A DNA stretch of 64,000 nt, from assembly GCA_029204225.1 (NCBI GenBank), contig CM055107.1, positions 13,946,900 through 14,010,899 of the forward strand. Reading direction: 5' to 3'. Numbering within the stretch: the stretch's first letter is position 1; each line of letters starts with the position of its first letter. A model generated the notes under the pieces. The model was not told the DNA's origin. It did not search any database and worked only from the letters and a program-made list of their open reading frames with translations. The translations under genes and the position numbers were made by a program. The stretch is from Diphasiastrum complanatum. Its lineage: Eukaryota; Streptophyta; Lycopodiopsida; Lycopodiales; Lycopodiaceae. This document shows positions 1 through 12,239 of this stretch, piece after piece.

Positions 1-330
1 TTTCTTACATCAATTTTACATAGAATGGTGAACAAAATACATGTAAAAGAACATAGAATCATAATGAAAGGATTCCTCCATGTATCCACCTTTGAATTCT
101 CTGTAAAATAGCAACAAACAAGTTGTAAGTGAAAGTAACCCACAAGTGTTTGCATGCCTCCTCCACATTCCACTATGCCCATAGTGAATGCACCATGTAT
201 CTCCATGAATGAACCTCCATCACCACCTTGCCTTTGTAGATCTCCAATCCATGAAAGCCCTTGAGTGAATGAATGCCAAAATGATGTATTCTCTGCTCGC
301 TCCAAGAACCTTACTTGAACCTTCAAGAAT

Positions 331-1904
331 CTATAAAACCAGATCCAAAATGCTTTGCCCATGTGGCTCCCCTTTGATGCTTTTGACTAGCTTCCAATTG
401 CTACTTGCCTCTTGGTGTTGATGAAGCAATTCAAGATCAACATCTTTATGCTCCAATAAAACATCAAGGACTTTGCATTTATAAACATATTCAGATTTGA
501 ACCTCTGAAGATACTCCATCTCAAACACATGATTAACATCCCACAAGATCTCATCATTGCTTGACTTCAACCTTTCACTATAGTTAGTGAAAACTTTGTC
601 ACCACATAAACCAAAAGATAGATTTCTACAATTCTATCCAACTTGAAGTAGAGTAGATGAAGTTGAGTATCAAACCTAATCAAACCGGCCCATTTGAGTT
701 CAAACCAGACCTCAATGAGCTCACCAATGAGATCTTCCTTGCCTTGAAAAAATTGCCACTTGAGTTGCTCCATGTAGTCTTCTTCATCCAAACTTTTGCC
801 ATCTTGATCATGCATAAACACTCCACCACAATCATAGCATCCTTTGAGTTGATGAATAGATGTAAGATCCATGCCTTGGATCTTCCCAAGAGTCACTCTT
901 CCTTTGCCCTTTCCTTCACAAGACTCCCTCTTAATGATCACACCACAAAAGTTAGCAATTTCCCTCTTGATAGTTGCATCATAAGAAATGGAAGAATATC
1001 GAACATTAGAAGCCATGAAAAGAATACATAGTACCTTCAACATAAGAATGATTGAAGTACTTTTTCTTGTCAAACCTGGACTTCTAATCAATGATATAGG
1101 CAATGATAATGAACCCTCACTATCATTCACAAAAGCATCATTCAAGGTACATCCTACTTTGAACACTTCACATTCATCTCTCTCTTTTGACTTGAGATCT
1201 TCCTCACCAAGTCTCATGATAGAACCTTTTGATCTACTTTATTTATGAATACATGTGACACCACTTGTTGCACAAATGACTTTCTTGGACTCATCACATA
1301 AAGATGCAAAAGAACCTTTTTCTTCAAACATGCTCAAAGCACCATCTTTTTCCAAATGAGTAAATAAGTCATTAGCAACAACCATTTCCAAAGACGAGTT
1401 TTCATCACCTTTATTGATGAAGTTGGCTCTCTTCTTACCTTTTCCATTTTTGCATTTGCCATGTAGTTCCATTGAAGAGCCACCAAGACTTGGAAATCTA
1501 TGAGTAGAAGAGTTCAAACATGATACTACTTTAGCACCACATGACTCCATTTGACTAGTAGATAGCACTAGTCCATCTTCAAGATCCAATGGATCCAAAA
1601 CATTGATCATAGATTCACCAAATGTTGCCAAGTTAGCACAACAATAACTATCTCCAAGAAGCTCATTAGATTTCAACCTAGATCTAGCATAAGGAAGCTC
1701 TTTAGACTTTGCATAAGATCTACAAATATTATTGATGCTAGAAATTGACTTTTGAAAGTTGAGAGAACCACCAACATCCATTTCATTCCTCTTGTTGGAC
1801 TTAACAAATGCATCAAGCTTGTAAAGTCTACCTTGTCTATTGCCCCTAGCAATCAAGACATCTCCCTTAGTAATGAAGCAAACATCTCCAACAAACTTTG
1901 TCTT
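331..1904 (-). pseudogene. Pre-integrase remnant followed by unrecognised ORF (A1)
   Basis: The first residues (about 1770-1904) match the copia GAG-pre-integrase region of A2, ending in a GRLYKLDAF motif. After that there is no copia homology that I can recognise. The frame is open from 1856 to 567 except for one TAA at 1239-1241; a frame change near 567 leads to another 79-codon stretch (331-570). Content is Ser/Lys/Glu-rich with several Cys pairs, without a catalytic motif that I know. It may be captured host sequence or a lineage-specific ORF of a non-autonomous element. No function is assigned. Confidence 0.5.
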
Positions 1905-2391
1905 GTACCCTTTCTCATGTCATCTAACAAACCATTCAACATAACCTGGACTATTTCACCATCTTTTATGCTTTCATCAATGCATGCTAGATCATCACTT
2001 AAGGACTTAACCCTCAAGACAAATGCATGAGCACTTTCACCCTCTCTTTGCCTACTAGAAAATACCTCCTTAGGGTCAATACCCTAGACGTGGACTTTGA
2101 TTCAAAGAGCTTCTTCAAGACATTCCATGCCTCACTTGCACTTTGACTTTTACCAACTTCCTTGAGAAGTTCATTGGTAACATTCATTTTAATGATATGA
2201 AGAGCCCTTTTAGCCTTCTTATCAAACCTTTGTTGCTCTTGAACTGTCGGTGGTCTCTCTTCAGTTCCTGCAACTATGTCCAGGAGTTCATTCAACTCAA
2301 GTAAGGACTCCATCCTCACTTTCCAAGTAGAGTAGTTTGATGAACTCAACCTATCATTAGTTTCTAACATGATACCACCATTGGAATCCAT
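1905..2391 (-). pseudogene. gag: Copia gag, N-terminal part, frameshifted (A1)
   Basis: Retrotransposon capsid protein (UBN2/gag-type). It starts at an ATG at 2391 with the same N-terminus as A2 gag, and keeps the NYSTWKVRME and ALHIIKMN signatures. A frameshift near 2055 puts the rest (REGESAHAF...IVQVMLNGLL) into another frame. At about 1905-1920 gag stops abruptly, without the second half or a zinc knuckle, and runs into pre-integrase sequence. Compared with A2 this removes the gag C-terminus, the CCHC motif and the protease. Confidence 0.8.
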
Positions 2392-3508
2392 GCATATAAT
2401 GATTCTTCAACTTTTAGACTCTGTCCTAATGCACCTAGCACTCACTTTTCTCTCAACAAATGATGGATAAGGAGATCTCAGAAGATCTAGGACCCTAAAA
2501 CACTTCTATCTTGAACCTGGCTGGTTTCCAAGCATAGAAAGAAAGATTGAAACACATGCAATACTTTGAATGGATTACAAACTCAAAGCAACCTGAACAC
2601 ACTCTTGCTTAAGCTCTCAAACTTTCCAACAAGTGACCAAATCAAGTTATGATGTGAAGAGTCACTTGCATTCTTAGAAAATACACAAGACTAGGCTGCC
2701 AAGAATACCTAGAATTGAACAAACTTGATCAACATATGATAAACACACTAAGATATTTATTCAACCTGTAAAACCACATGTAAACCACACTTCTAAAAGT
2801 TTATAAACTCCAACAAATGATAAATACAAGCTTTAGAGGTGAATGAACGAGCACACTTAGTGAATCACAAGATAGCTTCACTAGCTTGTCAAATCTTGGT
2901 GTTTAGATGTAGATCTAAGATCATTTCACATGAGAATGTTCCTCAACTGTTAGGAACTTGAAAACACATTTGCATAATGGTTAAAACCTTCCAGCAAATT
3001 CTCCAATCAAATTACATAAGGAGAGTTACTTACATGCTCAACAAAGTACACCAAAATTTATGCAAAAGATTGTTGACAATCTATTCACCCAAAAGGGGAT
3101 CTTTCATCCAAGTGGGAGCTTTGCTCAGCCTTTTGGAGAATTACAAAATCACTCAAAGAGTATTTGTCATCCACTTAAGGAGAAGGTTCATCCACTTAAG
3201 GAGAGTGTTCATCCACAAAGGAGAGTGTACATCCACAGAAGTAGATTGAGCAGAACATTATTAATATTGAATATGCACAAGCCTCACAATCAACAAATGA
3301 TTAGGTGTTATGATCTGATCCAAAATAGCTTCTTCTTAGCCTCTGATCTTCAATACACCTAAAATATGCTTTTGATCCACAATTTCAACTCACAAAACAA
3401 AGGTTAGTAAGATTTGATCAATAGTGCAATGCATAATCATGCTAGAACTTGATCAAACATCCAAATATCACCATAAATGTAAATCCTACTGAAAATAACA
3501 ACCAACTA
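2392..3508 (-). other. Untranslated leader of A1
   Basis: No gene. The stretch is homologous on the minus strand to the leader of A2 at about 56614-57773, including short direct repeats around 3150-3230 with the core 'atccactta'. Useful as the family's gag-less leader. Confidence 0.75.
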
Positions 3509-3520
3509 GCTCTGATACGA
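3509..3520 (-). other. Primer binding site of A1
   Basis: The minus strand reads TCGTATCAGAGC directly beside the LTR, one base off the usual plant TGGTATCAGAGC that pairs with the 3' end of initiator-Met tRNA. Confidence 0.85.
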
Positions 3521-4152
3521 TGTGAAAAAGGGGATCTTGAATGGATCCAAACTCCCAAAATTCTTGGCTAAGATCTTTGCACAACAAGCTACAAAAGCTA
3601 GAAATGGCAAAGCATCCTAATGCTACCTTTGATACACATGAACTTGACAAAGCATTCACGAGACAAAAGAAACTAATGAAAGATATTGATGCCAGCCAAA
3701 AATAGCAACAAACAGTGCTCCCAACAGTAGCCTACCACTTTTGGAAACCTCTTAAGATCATACACAAAAGCTTGAAGACAATACACAAAGCAATGTTCTC
3801 AGTGGAGGAAGAAACTGTGACAATACAATAAGTTTCTCCAACCTGTTCTCCACGAATTTCAGCCTTATATAGGTGAGAGAGATGACTCTCTCTCTCTCCT
3901 CTCTCTAGAACTTAGGACCAATTTTAGGACACCAGTAGCCTAAAATAGCCAATTTTGGCCTATATGTCCAAATAACATGATTTTGGTGTCATTTTGAAGG
4001 TCCTGAAGTTTGAGACTTCTTCAACATGAAATATATACAAAATAAAAGTATCTAGGCCTCTTTCTCATGTGTGAAAGGTTAGATCCAAAACTATGTACAT
4101 AAGTTGCCAATTTAGGCCTCAAACTAGCTAGGAAATGTTGACAATTTTCACA
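3521..4152 (-). repeat. 5' LTR of A1
   Basis: 632 bp, TG...CA ends when read on the minus strand, clearly alignable along its length with the 656 bp LTRs of A2 (same start, same CT-rich leader start, same end before the primer site). It provides the promoter and RNA ends of the element. Confidence 0.9.
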
Positions 4153-4462
4153 GCATTCACATGTCATTTTATTAAATGGTTTGTTAAATTGTGTGGTGAT
4201 TGAATCAGTGTGATTTTTGTACAATATGTATTGATCTTAAGGCTAGATTAGATAAACTTACACATCAAAAAAGAAAAGATACTTATTGCTAATCTTTAAT
4301 GATTTGCCTTTGAATGATTGATTTGTAGAATAAAAAGGATGATGGCTTTTGAAAAGAAAGGGCTTTTGACGAAAACAAGCAAATGAGGTATGTGATCATC
4401 TTCATATAAAAATTTTGTGATTTCATTTAAATAAATGGTTTGGTAGATTTTATTGTTTGTTT

Positions 4463-5123
4463 CATAGTTGCACTGCGTTTCTGAAACGCGTTTCGAAAGT
4501 ATGGAATTTTTTTTTAGAAAGATTTTAATTTTTGTTTTTTGATTTTTTTTTGTGCAATATAGGTATAAGGTGAAAGGTCTAATTAAGAGCATAATTACTG
4601 TGTAATTTACCAACTATTTCGGGTGCAAGATAGTCTAGTTCAGGTGCATTAATCCATGTTGGATTCTATCAAGGATAAAAATTCAAAACTGACCTCTAGC
4701 CTGTCTGTTACGATCACAGATGGTCCTAGTAAGTGTATTTTCGCTCAGGGAGTTGGAAGGCCAAGTCATGAAGAGGCCTTACCATCGGGGGGGGGGCGTT
4801 GCCCCCCAAAAGCCCCCGGACCCTACCGTTGGGGGGCATTGCCTCCCAAATCCCCCACCGGGGGGCTACCGCCCCCCGAACCCCCTAAGCATTTATTGAA
4901 AACCAAAGCAAATAACAACCAAATAGCTATTGAAAATAAGATCTGTTTGTGACCCATCTACTACACTTCTGAGAGGCAAAACATTCGTTTGACCATTGAT
5001 CCCCTAAAAAAATTTCAGCCATAAGCTATTTTTCCAAAAAAAATAAAAAAAATTGTGATTCTGGGAGGAGGAATGCGGTTTCCAAAACGTCTCCTCCCAA
5101 AAACGCGATTCTGTGCAACTATG
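4463..5123. mobile_element. Candidate MITE with short terminal inverted repeats
   Basis: The left end CATAGTTGCAC (4463-4473) is perfectly inverted at the right end (5113-5123), and a GCGTTT-like motif follows inside both ends. The length is 661 bp with no coding capacity. No convincing target duplication is seen, so the class is uncertain; chance pairing of 11 bases within 660 bp is unlikely but possible. Confidence 0.4.
4781..4885. repeat. GC-rich cluster of G-run/C-run hairpins
   Basis: Alternating runs of five to ten G and five to six C (for example GGGGGGCGTTGCCCCCC) in an otherwise AT-rich region. Each G run can pair with the next C run, giving three or four nested hairpins. Confidence 0.7.
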
Positions 5124-5353
5124 GTTACTTTTGTAGTATATGTTTTGTTCTTGATACTAGATCACACGAACTATATGTGAGTTACCTAAATTGTGTTTTT
5201 AAAACGATGAACATTCTTATAAAAAAAAACAAGATCTTAATACAATCATAGATGGTGCACAATAAATGAGTAAAAGTTAAAACAAACAATGCAATTATAG
5301 ACAAGAATTGAAATGTACATCAACAATTGATTAACATAGATGGTGAAACAAAA

Positions 5354-5748
<395 letters not shown>

Positions 5749-5749
5749 C

Positions 5750-7478
5750 CGATCCTTTAAAAAAAAAGTACATTGAGTTTTGTTTTTAAGAAAGGGCTTG
5801 AAACAAATCCCTTTCTTCCTACTTGCTACATCAAAACTAAAAGGTAAATTAAAAAATATTAAACAAACAACGACTCCTTATTTGTCATCGTCCGAATCCG
5901 AGTCTTGTGCGGAAGCTTGTCCTTCTCTCACTTCCGGACATCTCCCTTTCTGCTTCTGCTTTCGCTTCACCGGCTTCTTCACCCGACCCCTCCTCTACAT
6001 AAGATGTCGAGCTTCTCTACACCTCACAAAAGATAACAAAAGTCAATAACAAATAAGTAAAGTAAATGAAATTCATTAACAAGCAAGAAAGATTAATAAA
6101 AATGATTATTAGATAATATAAGCAAATGAGATTAATGTAACAAGAATTCACCATAGGATGAATGCCTTGTTGAGCAAGATGGTCCACCAAATCACTATAG
6201 CCTTATTGGTACCCAATCTTATATTCGGCATTCGTGTATTTTCTCCCAAAATCTCTTTGCTATACAAAGATGAATGCAATCATTTAGTACGAAGCGTGAC
6301 TAGTCATAAAAAATATAGCTAAAATAATTATAATAAAATCAAACTAAAAAAGCAAAACTTATAGATTCTACTTCTAACATCACAATTGACATCCAAAACT
6401 GCGGATAATTCAATGGTCACAAAGATATCAGTTATGAATTCAACTAAATGAATCCTACACAGGAAATTAATATCCGGTATTAAGCAATTATTTACTAGGA
6501 TTGTTAAAATCCTAATTGCGAAAGAGTTTCCAATCACATTTACTACCCCTGATGTCCACTCTTCTTCCCTCCTTAGAATTTTCAGTTCTCTGAAAATCTT
6601 TCAGCTAATGTATCAAGAAGACATAATGACATTAGTAAATGTAAAAAATTGAATTACTGCAGGAAAAAAGTTTGAAACAGTTTCATCTCTATCCTATACC
6701 TGGGTAGAAATATCGATATACATACCACTATAGGATTTTAACTGGAAATGAATCAGTTTCTATTATTACAATTTTTCCAATAAAAAATTTGATTGTTCGT
6801 CCTTTTCACTAACTGGCTTAAGAATTACTTCGTTAAAATTATCTGTAATTAATGGGAAATAAGACTTGGATTTGGGTACTTCCTACACTGTATTCACTCC
6901 AAAATAATATTGTTGAATAAGGAATTACCTCCAAATACTTTGAATTTTCCCCCATTAATTATTTAACAAGTATTCCAAAAGTGTTTGGTTTGTTCAATTT
7001 TAATGACCTAAATCATCAAAACCACAATAACGAACTGATCGGTGTTCCACCAATTTGAAAAGGAGAAAAAAAGGAAGAAAAACACAATTATGGGCTTACC
7101 GGCAGCTGTCGAGGTAAGCAATTAACCAGCAAATAATATTTTAATACATGCATATTGTTCCTAGGGAAATCCCTATTCCGGGAAACAATATCTAAACCAA
7201 GGTTTAAATTTTGAAAACAAAGCACCAAGAATCCAAAATTCCACTAACTGGGTGCTAGTAACTTGAGTTCCGAAATCTCATTTCGAACCATCATCAAAGT
7301 TACAAACTGTCAAAAATTTGATACTCCAATGGTCATCTGGCATGTATTTAGAATCCTTACAACTGATTCGCAGTTCCCAAAATTGCTAAATTTTGAAGCC
7401 CCTTGCATTAGGGTCGAGCCTCCTGGTTACTCCCTTTCACATGCAAAACTACATGCCTAAGGTAACATACCTTCAAGG
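5750..7478. other. No gene seen
   Basis: AT-rich sequence without coherent ORFs, LTR ends or primer sites that I can recognise. Short pyrimidine-rich stretches around 5880-6000 do not extend into a gene model. Confidence 0.5.
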
Positions 7479-8933
7479 TTATGCATAAAACCTAATAGGG
7501 TTTTTTAAAAGGGATTGAGAGAGGAATTGGATGCTGTTACAGTCGCCTCCATCGGGATACAGAAGACCTCCTGCCGCGATCTCTTGAGAAGCAGACCATC
7601 GAGCTTTCCTCAGCCACGAGCCCCCTCGTTGGAGGAGAAGAACTCTCCTCAGGATCGCGCCCAGGCTGAACCAGGCTGATGCTGTCTCTGGAGAAATGTT
7701 CCCTCTGCCAACTTTTCTGTGGCGCCCTACTTTTTCCAGCCAACCAATGATTAAGCCTCCAAGGCAGTCTTCTAGGGGATACAATCAGCGCTTCAGAATT
7801 TCACAAGCTCCTCAACGAGTTTTCCACCCTCCGAATCGGCTAACAACCAACAGTTATCAAGTCATCTGCTGTGACAATCGATCCCCATCAGAAATCCTGG
7901 TTATCAAGGTAAAACACAGGCAGACCACTCACCGGATTTGGGAAGGAAATAGCAGACTATGGTCTTTCAGAGATCTTAATCATCTGAAATTCCATTTGGC
8001 TTATATCCATGGCAGAACAGGTTGTCGAACTTCAGATTTTCACACAACAACTGAGTTACTCATCTTTGGAATAGCGAGTTTTCCAAGGAATTACTACAGC
8101 ATGTAATACTGTTCCTTTAACCAGATTTCTATTTTGCCTTCTCATAAAATTTAAAGGTTCATTCTGAAGCAAGAAAGAAATCAAACTGAGAAATAGCTAA
8201 TCCAGTGAAAAAATACTCAGTCCTTGCATTCTGCTTTACTTGCCATGCAAGGTGGAAACACCAGGTCACTCACAAATCAGGACAGCTTCAATGTCCATAG
8301 GACTGGGAGAAGAATTTCATCAGTTTTCAAAGATTAAGATTGTAGGGATTCAACTCCTAACACTGCTTTTTCTCAGCATCCACACACAACTGATAGAATT
8401 GTGATTCCATTCAAGGTTCTCAATTTGCATGATGCCAAAGAGGACCAGTTTTAAGAAAAAAACTACCACCCTTATCATGCAATAATTACTCCACGAAACA
8501 ACACCTCTAATGGTTTAATTTACTGGATAAATTGATCTTCACCATTCATCACTAAACCAAAATTTAGACATGTTTGAAGTAATCACCAAAGAACACTGCA
8601 GACCATTGCAACTATCAAAGTTATGATGTGAGTCAAAGCAACAAGCTACATGATTCACCCATGCAAATCATTCCTCATGAATTGGAAACTTTCTCAAGAA
8701 ACCAAAAAATTAAGAATGAATTACAAAACTCATTGAAAACATCTTTAACAAAAGTAAATGCGTAGAAGGGCACTCTACCACAACTTTGTAAAGCTCAATG
8801 AATTAGTAAATGCACTTATAAACTTCCCTTGCAAAATCTGCACTCCAAACCGGGACACTAATCCAAGTGCTTCAATCTTCCAATCACATGTAGAGCTTGC
8901 CTCCACTCCTATCCAAGATCGCATCTTAGCCGG
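7479..8933 (-). other. Probable internal leader of Ty3-type element K1
   Basis: Lies directly inside the K1 primer site on the minus strand, so it should be the element's 5' internal region. No gag or pol motif is found, only short ORFs on either strand (7479-7784 minus, 7696-8106 plus) without family features. The partner LTR is not found to the left, so the element is truncated or carries a long non-coding leader. Confidence 0.4.
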
Positions 8934-8945
8934 GCTCTGATACCA
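8934..8945 (-). other. Primer binding site of K1
   Basis: Minus strand TGGTATCAGAGC, an exact match to the plant initiator-Met tRNA 3' end complement, one base from the LTR. Confidence 0.92.
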
Positions 8946-8946
8946 A

Positions 8947-9424
8947 TGTAGTAACCCTAAAGAATTGCCTCTAAGATGAGGATAGGAGAACACAATAGGA
9001 GAGACTATGGAGCCAAACCGTCCAACCAATCCTAGATCAAAGCTGGATCTAGCCCCCAAGCCATGCCATGTGAAGCAAGAGGAGAAGAGAAAAACTGGTA
9101 ACCTAAACCCAATATGTCGACGTGAGAATCTTCACCTCATTATATAGAGAGTAGAGTCCTGTGCATGAAACCATGCAATCTCCACGCAGGTCAACTATAA
9201 ATAGATCACATCCTTTCATGCAGTCTTCTTGCCTATATCTGTCACACAGACATGCAATATTCCATATGTCTCAATTAGAGTGTCTGGGTCCTCTCAAGAT
9301 AATTAGTCATAAACAGGCCTTGACATGTAATTAAATCACGGCGTGACTAATAATCTTGAACACTGGAGGGCCGGCCTACCATATTAGGACTATTCCATGT
9401 CCTTAACCGAATATGGCCATAACA
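8947..9424 (-). repeat. LTR K1 (5' LTR of a Ty3-gypsy type element)
   Basis: 478 bp; on the minus strand it starts TGTTATGGCC and ends GGTTACTACA. Related sequences occur at 43379-43860 (K2, next to a gypsy chromodomain-like tail) and 54481-54774 (fragment in copia G). The tie to K2 is the basis for calling it gypsy. The minus strand carries a TATA-like TCTATATAATGAGG near 9140-9155. Confidence 0.85.
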
Positions 9425-10232
9425 GTTTCCATATTGATTCACCCGCATTTTTTAAGATATGCATATGATCAAGTGATTGATCAAAAGTTTATTCCAATAT
9501 GGTAGAAAATGAAAGATAGATAGTATTTTCATAGCATTGATTGGTTTGGTCTCAGATTCACAATCCAGAGCTTGTGCCAATCTGCCATGGACGTTCTCTT
9601 TGGAGGCGTTCTTGTTTCCGTCTTTCCTCCAAATCCCCTTCTTTGTGTATTTCGAAACGAATGATCCTCATGCAAGTATTAGCGATGATTTTCATATACA
9701 AATATATGGATTACATTGAATCTGTTAATTGATAGAAGCTTGTCCCTAGAGTTGATGCTCTTGGATCCAGAGGGATTTGAAGCTTATCATTAACCTGTAA
9801 CGATCAGAATGTAGTGTTGAACCATGTTAATGCTTCAATCTAAATCACAGAATCAGGTGTGGATTCGTGGTATCCATCTGATAGGCATGCCAGCCATCCA
9901 AATAAATGGATTCTCCAGTATTTGGGAACAAGAGATAATATCCTATAGTGATTATAGGACAACTAGAAGATCAGTGGATCTCTAGAATATCAGATAAGGC
10001 GGTTAAGGATTTTCTGGAAGGAAAAGCTGATGGTATGAGACATCAGTAATTTTGGAAAGGGAATTCTAGGACTGTAAAGATCTAATGATCAATGGTGTGT
10101 TTTAGTACCTAGTCGCGATATGGAAAAAATAAAACTGTTTGATCAAATGTGGGGTATTTTGAAAATTTTTGAGATTTAATCTAGGTCCCAATGTGGTATC
10201 TCATTATTTACAAAATCAGAGGCCCTCAAATT
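9425..10232. other. No gene seen
   Basis: Anonymous sequence between LTR K1 and copia B1. No long ORF, LTR end or structural RNA is recognised. Confidence 0.5.
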
Positions 10233-10671
10233 TGTCAGAAATGGTGAACTCCTGCAACTTTGTCGCAGCACGAACATGAAGCGAAGGTCGAACGAAAACA
10301 ATTCACAACAGTCAACGCCCCTTGACTCGAAAGACGAACAATTCGCAAATCATTCGTGAATCGTAAACACACCTCCAAAAATGAAAAATTGAGACGAAAA
10401 GGAATCTTTCGCGCTGCCAACTGGCAGCTCAATGGGCTTGGAGTCATAGACTTCACGCCCAACTGAAATGAATGGCAACGACGGAGACTAACTAACTAGT
10501 TGATTGGCGTTAACTAGTCTTATTATTCTAACTAGTTGATTGGCGTTAACTAACTAGTTGATTGGTTATTCTATGTTTAGCCATCTTGTAAACTCCACAC
10601 TGTGGAGGTATAAACGATCCTCTTTGGATCATAAAATAGAATGAGAAAAAGATAATCTGAATAGAGAGATC

Positions 10672-10756
<85 letters not shown>

Positions 10757-11093
10757 CAGAAAGAAAAATACAAGAAACTATAGCTGTGCATGAAAGTCTG
10801 CCAATGAGCAGAACACAGCGAAAGAGCAGAATGTCATTCCGCCATCGAGCGAGACACTGACGATCTCGCTCTAGAAAACTAAACTATAATACAATCTCTC
10901 TATTTTTGTGCATCTCCCTGTCTTGTGCTGTCATTTTGTCTTGATTGCTAAAATAGAATGTGTCCTGTGATGTGTAGTCGCGTGTCTGGGATCCTGTAAA
11001 CAACTTTCGCACAAAAAAAAAATTCAAAGACACAAAATTGTTCACGAATAAGAAGACAAAGACGAAAAAGAAAACAGCCTCGCTTCCACGACA
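10233..11093 (+). repeat. 5' LTR of B1
   Basis: 861 bp, starts TGTCAGAAATGG and ends CCACGACA. It matches the B3 LTR (26931-27713) at both ends and inside; the greater length is explained partly by a GA microsatellite. Confidence 0.88.
10676..10753. repeat. GA microsatellite inside LTR B1
   Basis: About 39 uninterrupted GA units expanded within the LTR. The B3 LTR lacks the expansion at the same place. Confidence 0.98.
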
Positions 11094-11105
11094 TAATATT
11101 AGAGC
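11094..11105 (+). other. Degenerate primer binding site of B1
   Basis: TAATATTAGAGC stands where B3 has TGGTATCAGAGC, so the site has mutated. Confidence 0.75.
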
Positions 11106-11158
11106 CCATAGGTTCTCACTACTGATATCCCAGCAGTGATTCTTTCAGACAACACAAT

Positions 11159-12190
11159 ATGGCTACAACAATCCAAACCAGAGTAGCAATCAGTCTGAAT
11201 GGCGCAAATTACAGAATCGAGAAATTCAAAATCAAAACGCTTCTGAAGGGCGAAGGCATCTGGTCGGTGACCGAGCTCTCAGAGGTGCTGCCTCCAGAGG
11301 GAGACCCGAGGAGAGCTGAATGGATCAGAAAAGATGAGCGCGCAATGGCGATCATTGTTTCATCCATAAATGAAGATCTACTCATGTAGATTGAAGACTG
11401 TGAAAGCAGCCATGCAGCGTGGGGAAAGATTGAAGCAGAAGTATGAAGTGAGGACTGCAGCTTCAGTCATGCACCTCACAATCAGTTGCAATCCATACGG
11501 TGGGATGGCAACCAGTTGGATCAGCACGTTGAGAAGATCAGAACAATCTTTACTCAACTCACTGCATCAGGACGAGAGCACCAGGTCCCAGCACCACAGC
11601 AGTTGATGTACTTCATGAAATCTATACCAATGTCCTATCAACTACTAAGAATGCTCAAACTGAGTCTACCAGATATGACATTTGACAAAGCAGTTAGTCT
11701 TGTCGTTGATGAGAGACTGATGAGAGATGAAGGAGAGGAAAGCAGTGATCAAGAGAAAGCTCTCTTCACGGGAAGAAAAACAAAAACAAGCCAAGATTCT
11801 AGAAGACGGAGTCCTCGAATCAGCAATCTTCTTCCTACGATCACTGCCACAAACCAGGCCATACGACCAACAAATGCTGGTTTAATCCAGCAATACCTTG
11901 CATGCATTGCAAGAAGAAAGGGCATTCTGCATACGATTACAAATTCAACTCAAAAAGAAAGAACAAAACTGCAAAGACAAATGTTGCAGAGTCATCAAAG
12001 GATGCTAAAAGAGGTGATGAAGCTTTCATGATACTCGATGAAGCTTCAACAAGCTACTCTGAACACGACTACGATATAGTCATTGATTCAGGAGCAACAT
12101 CACACATAACCTGCAACAAGAAGGTCTTAATAATAGAGCAGTGATTCTAGGTGATGGGAGCAGACACGATGTCAAAGACATCGGCACTCG
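11159..12190 (+). pseudogene. gag-pol: Copia gag-protease, frameshifted (B1)
   Basis: Starts with the MATTIQTRVAISLNGANY signature of family B. The frame shifts near 11385 and again near 11880. Recognisable blocks are the gag core (11486-11780), a zinc-knuckle remnant CMHCKKKGHSAYDY (about 11899-11940; the last Cys is replaced by Tyr), and the aspartic protease motif VIDSGATSHITC (about 12080-12115). It ends in the protease at the junction with B2. A non-functional relic. Confidence 0.85.
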
Positions 12191-12239
12191 TGTCGTGTTC
12201 GTGTTGCGACAAAGTTGCAGGAGTTCACCATTTCTAAGA
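12190..12239 (-). repeat. Fragment of B2 3' LTR
   Basis: About 50 bases, the minus-strand start of a family-B LTR (TCTTAGAAATGGTGAACTCC, first bases mutated from TGTTAG), preceded on the minus strand by a polypurine tract CAAGAGGGAG (12240-12249). The rest of the LTR is lost at the junction with B1. Confidence 0.8.

Larger units (their letters stand above)
1..4152 (-). mobile_element. Copia element A1, non-autonomous derivative, cut by window edge
   Basis: Minus-strand LTR retrotransposon of the same family as A2 (55946-62293). Reading right to left it has a 5' LTR (3521-4152), a primer site, a 1.1 kb leader matching that of A2, a partial gag, and then an ORF unlike copia pol. Its other LTR lies outside the window, so target duplication cannot be tested; the five bases outside the LTR are GCATT. 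Integrase, RT and RNase H are absent from the part shown, so it would depend on proteins made elsewhere. Confidence 0.88.
4153..5350. other. Intergenic, with MITE candidate
   Basis: No credible gene. It holds a possible inverted-repeat element (4463-5123) and a short GC-rich hairpin-prone cluster (4781-4885). The small ORFs here have no family signature. Confidence 0.5.
10233..12190 (+). mobile_element. Copia element B1, 5' half
   Basis: Plus-strand 5' LTR, degenerate primer site, gag and start of protease, ending abruptly about 12190 where minus-strand copia B2 begins. Same family as B3 and B4. Integrase onward is missing. Confidence 0.88.

Noticed and set aside
7479-8106. ORFs on both strands as a real gene
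   Set aside because: No domain, overlapping opposite frames, and position inside a retroelement leader.
10546-10791. ORF with a Ser-Leu run
   Set aside because: It is the GA microsatellite read on the minus strand.
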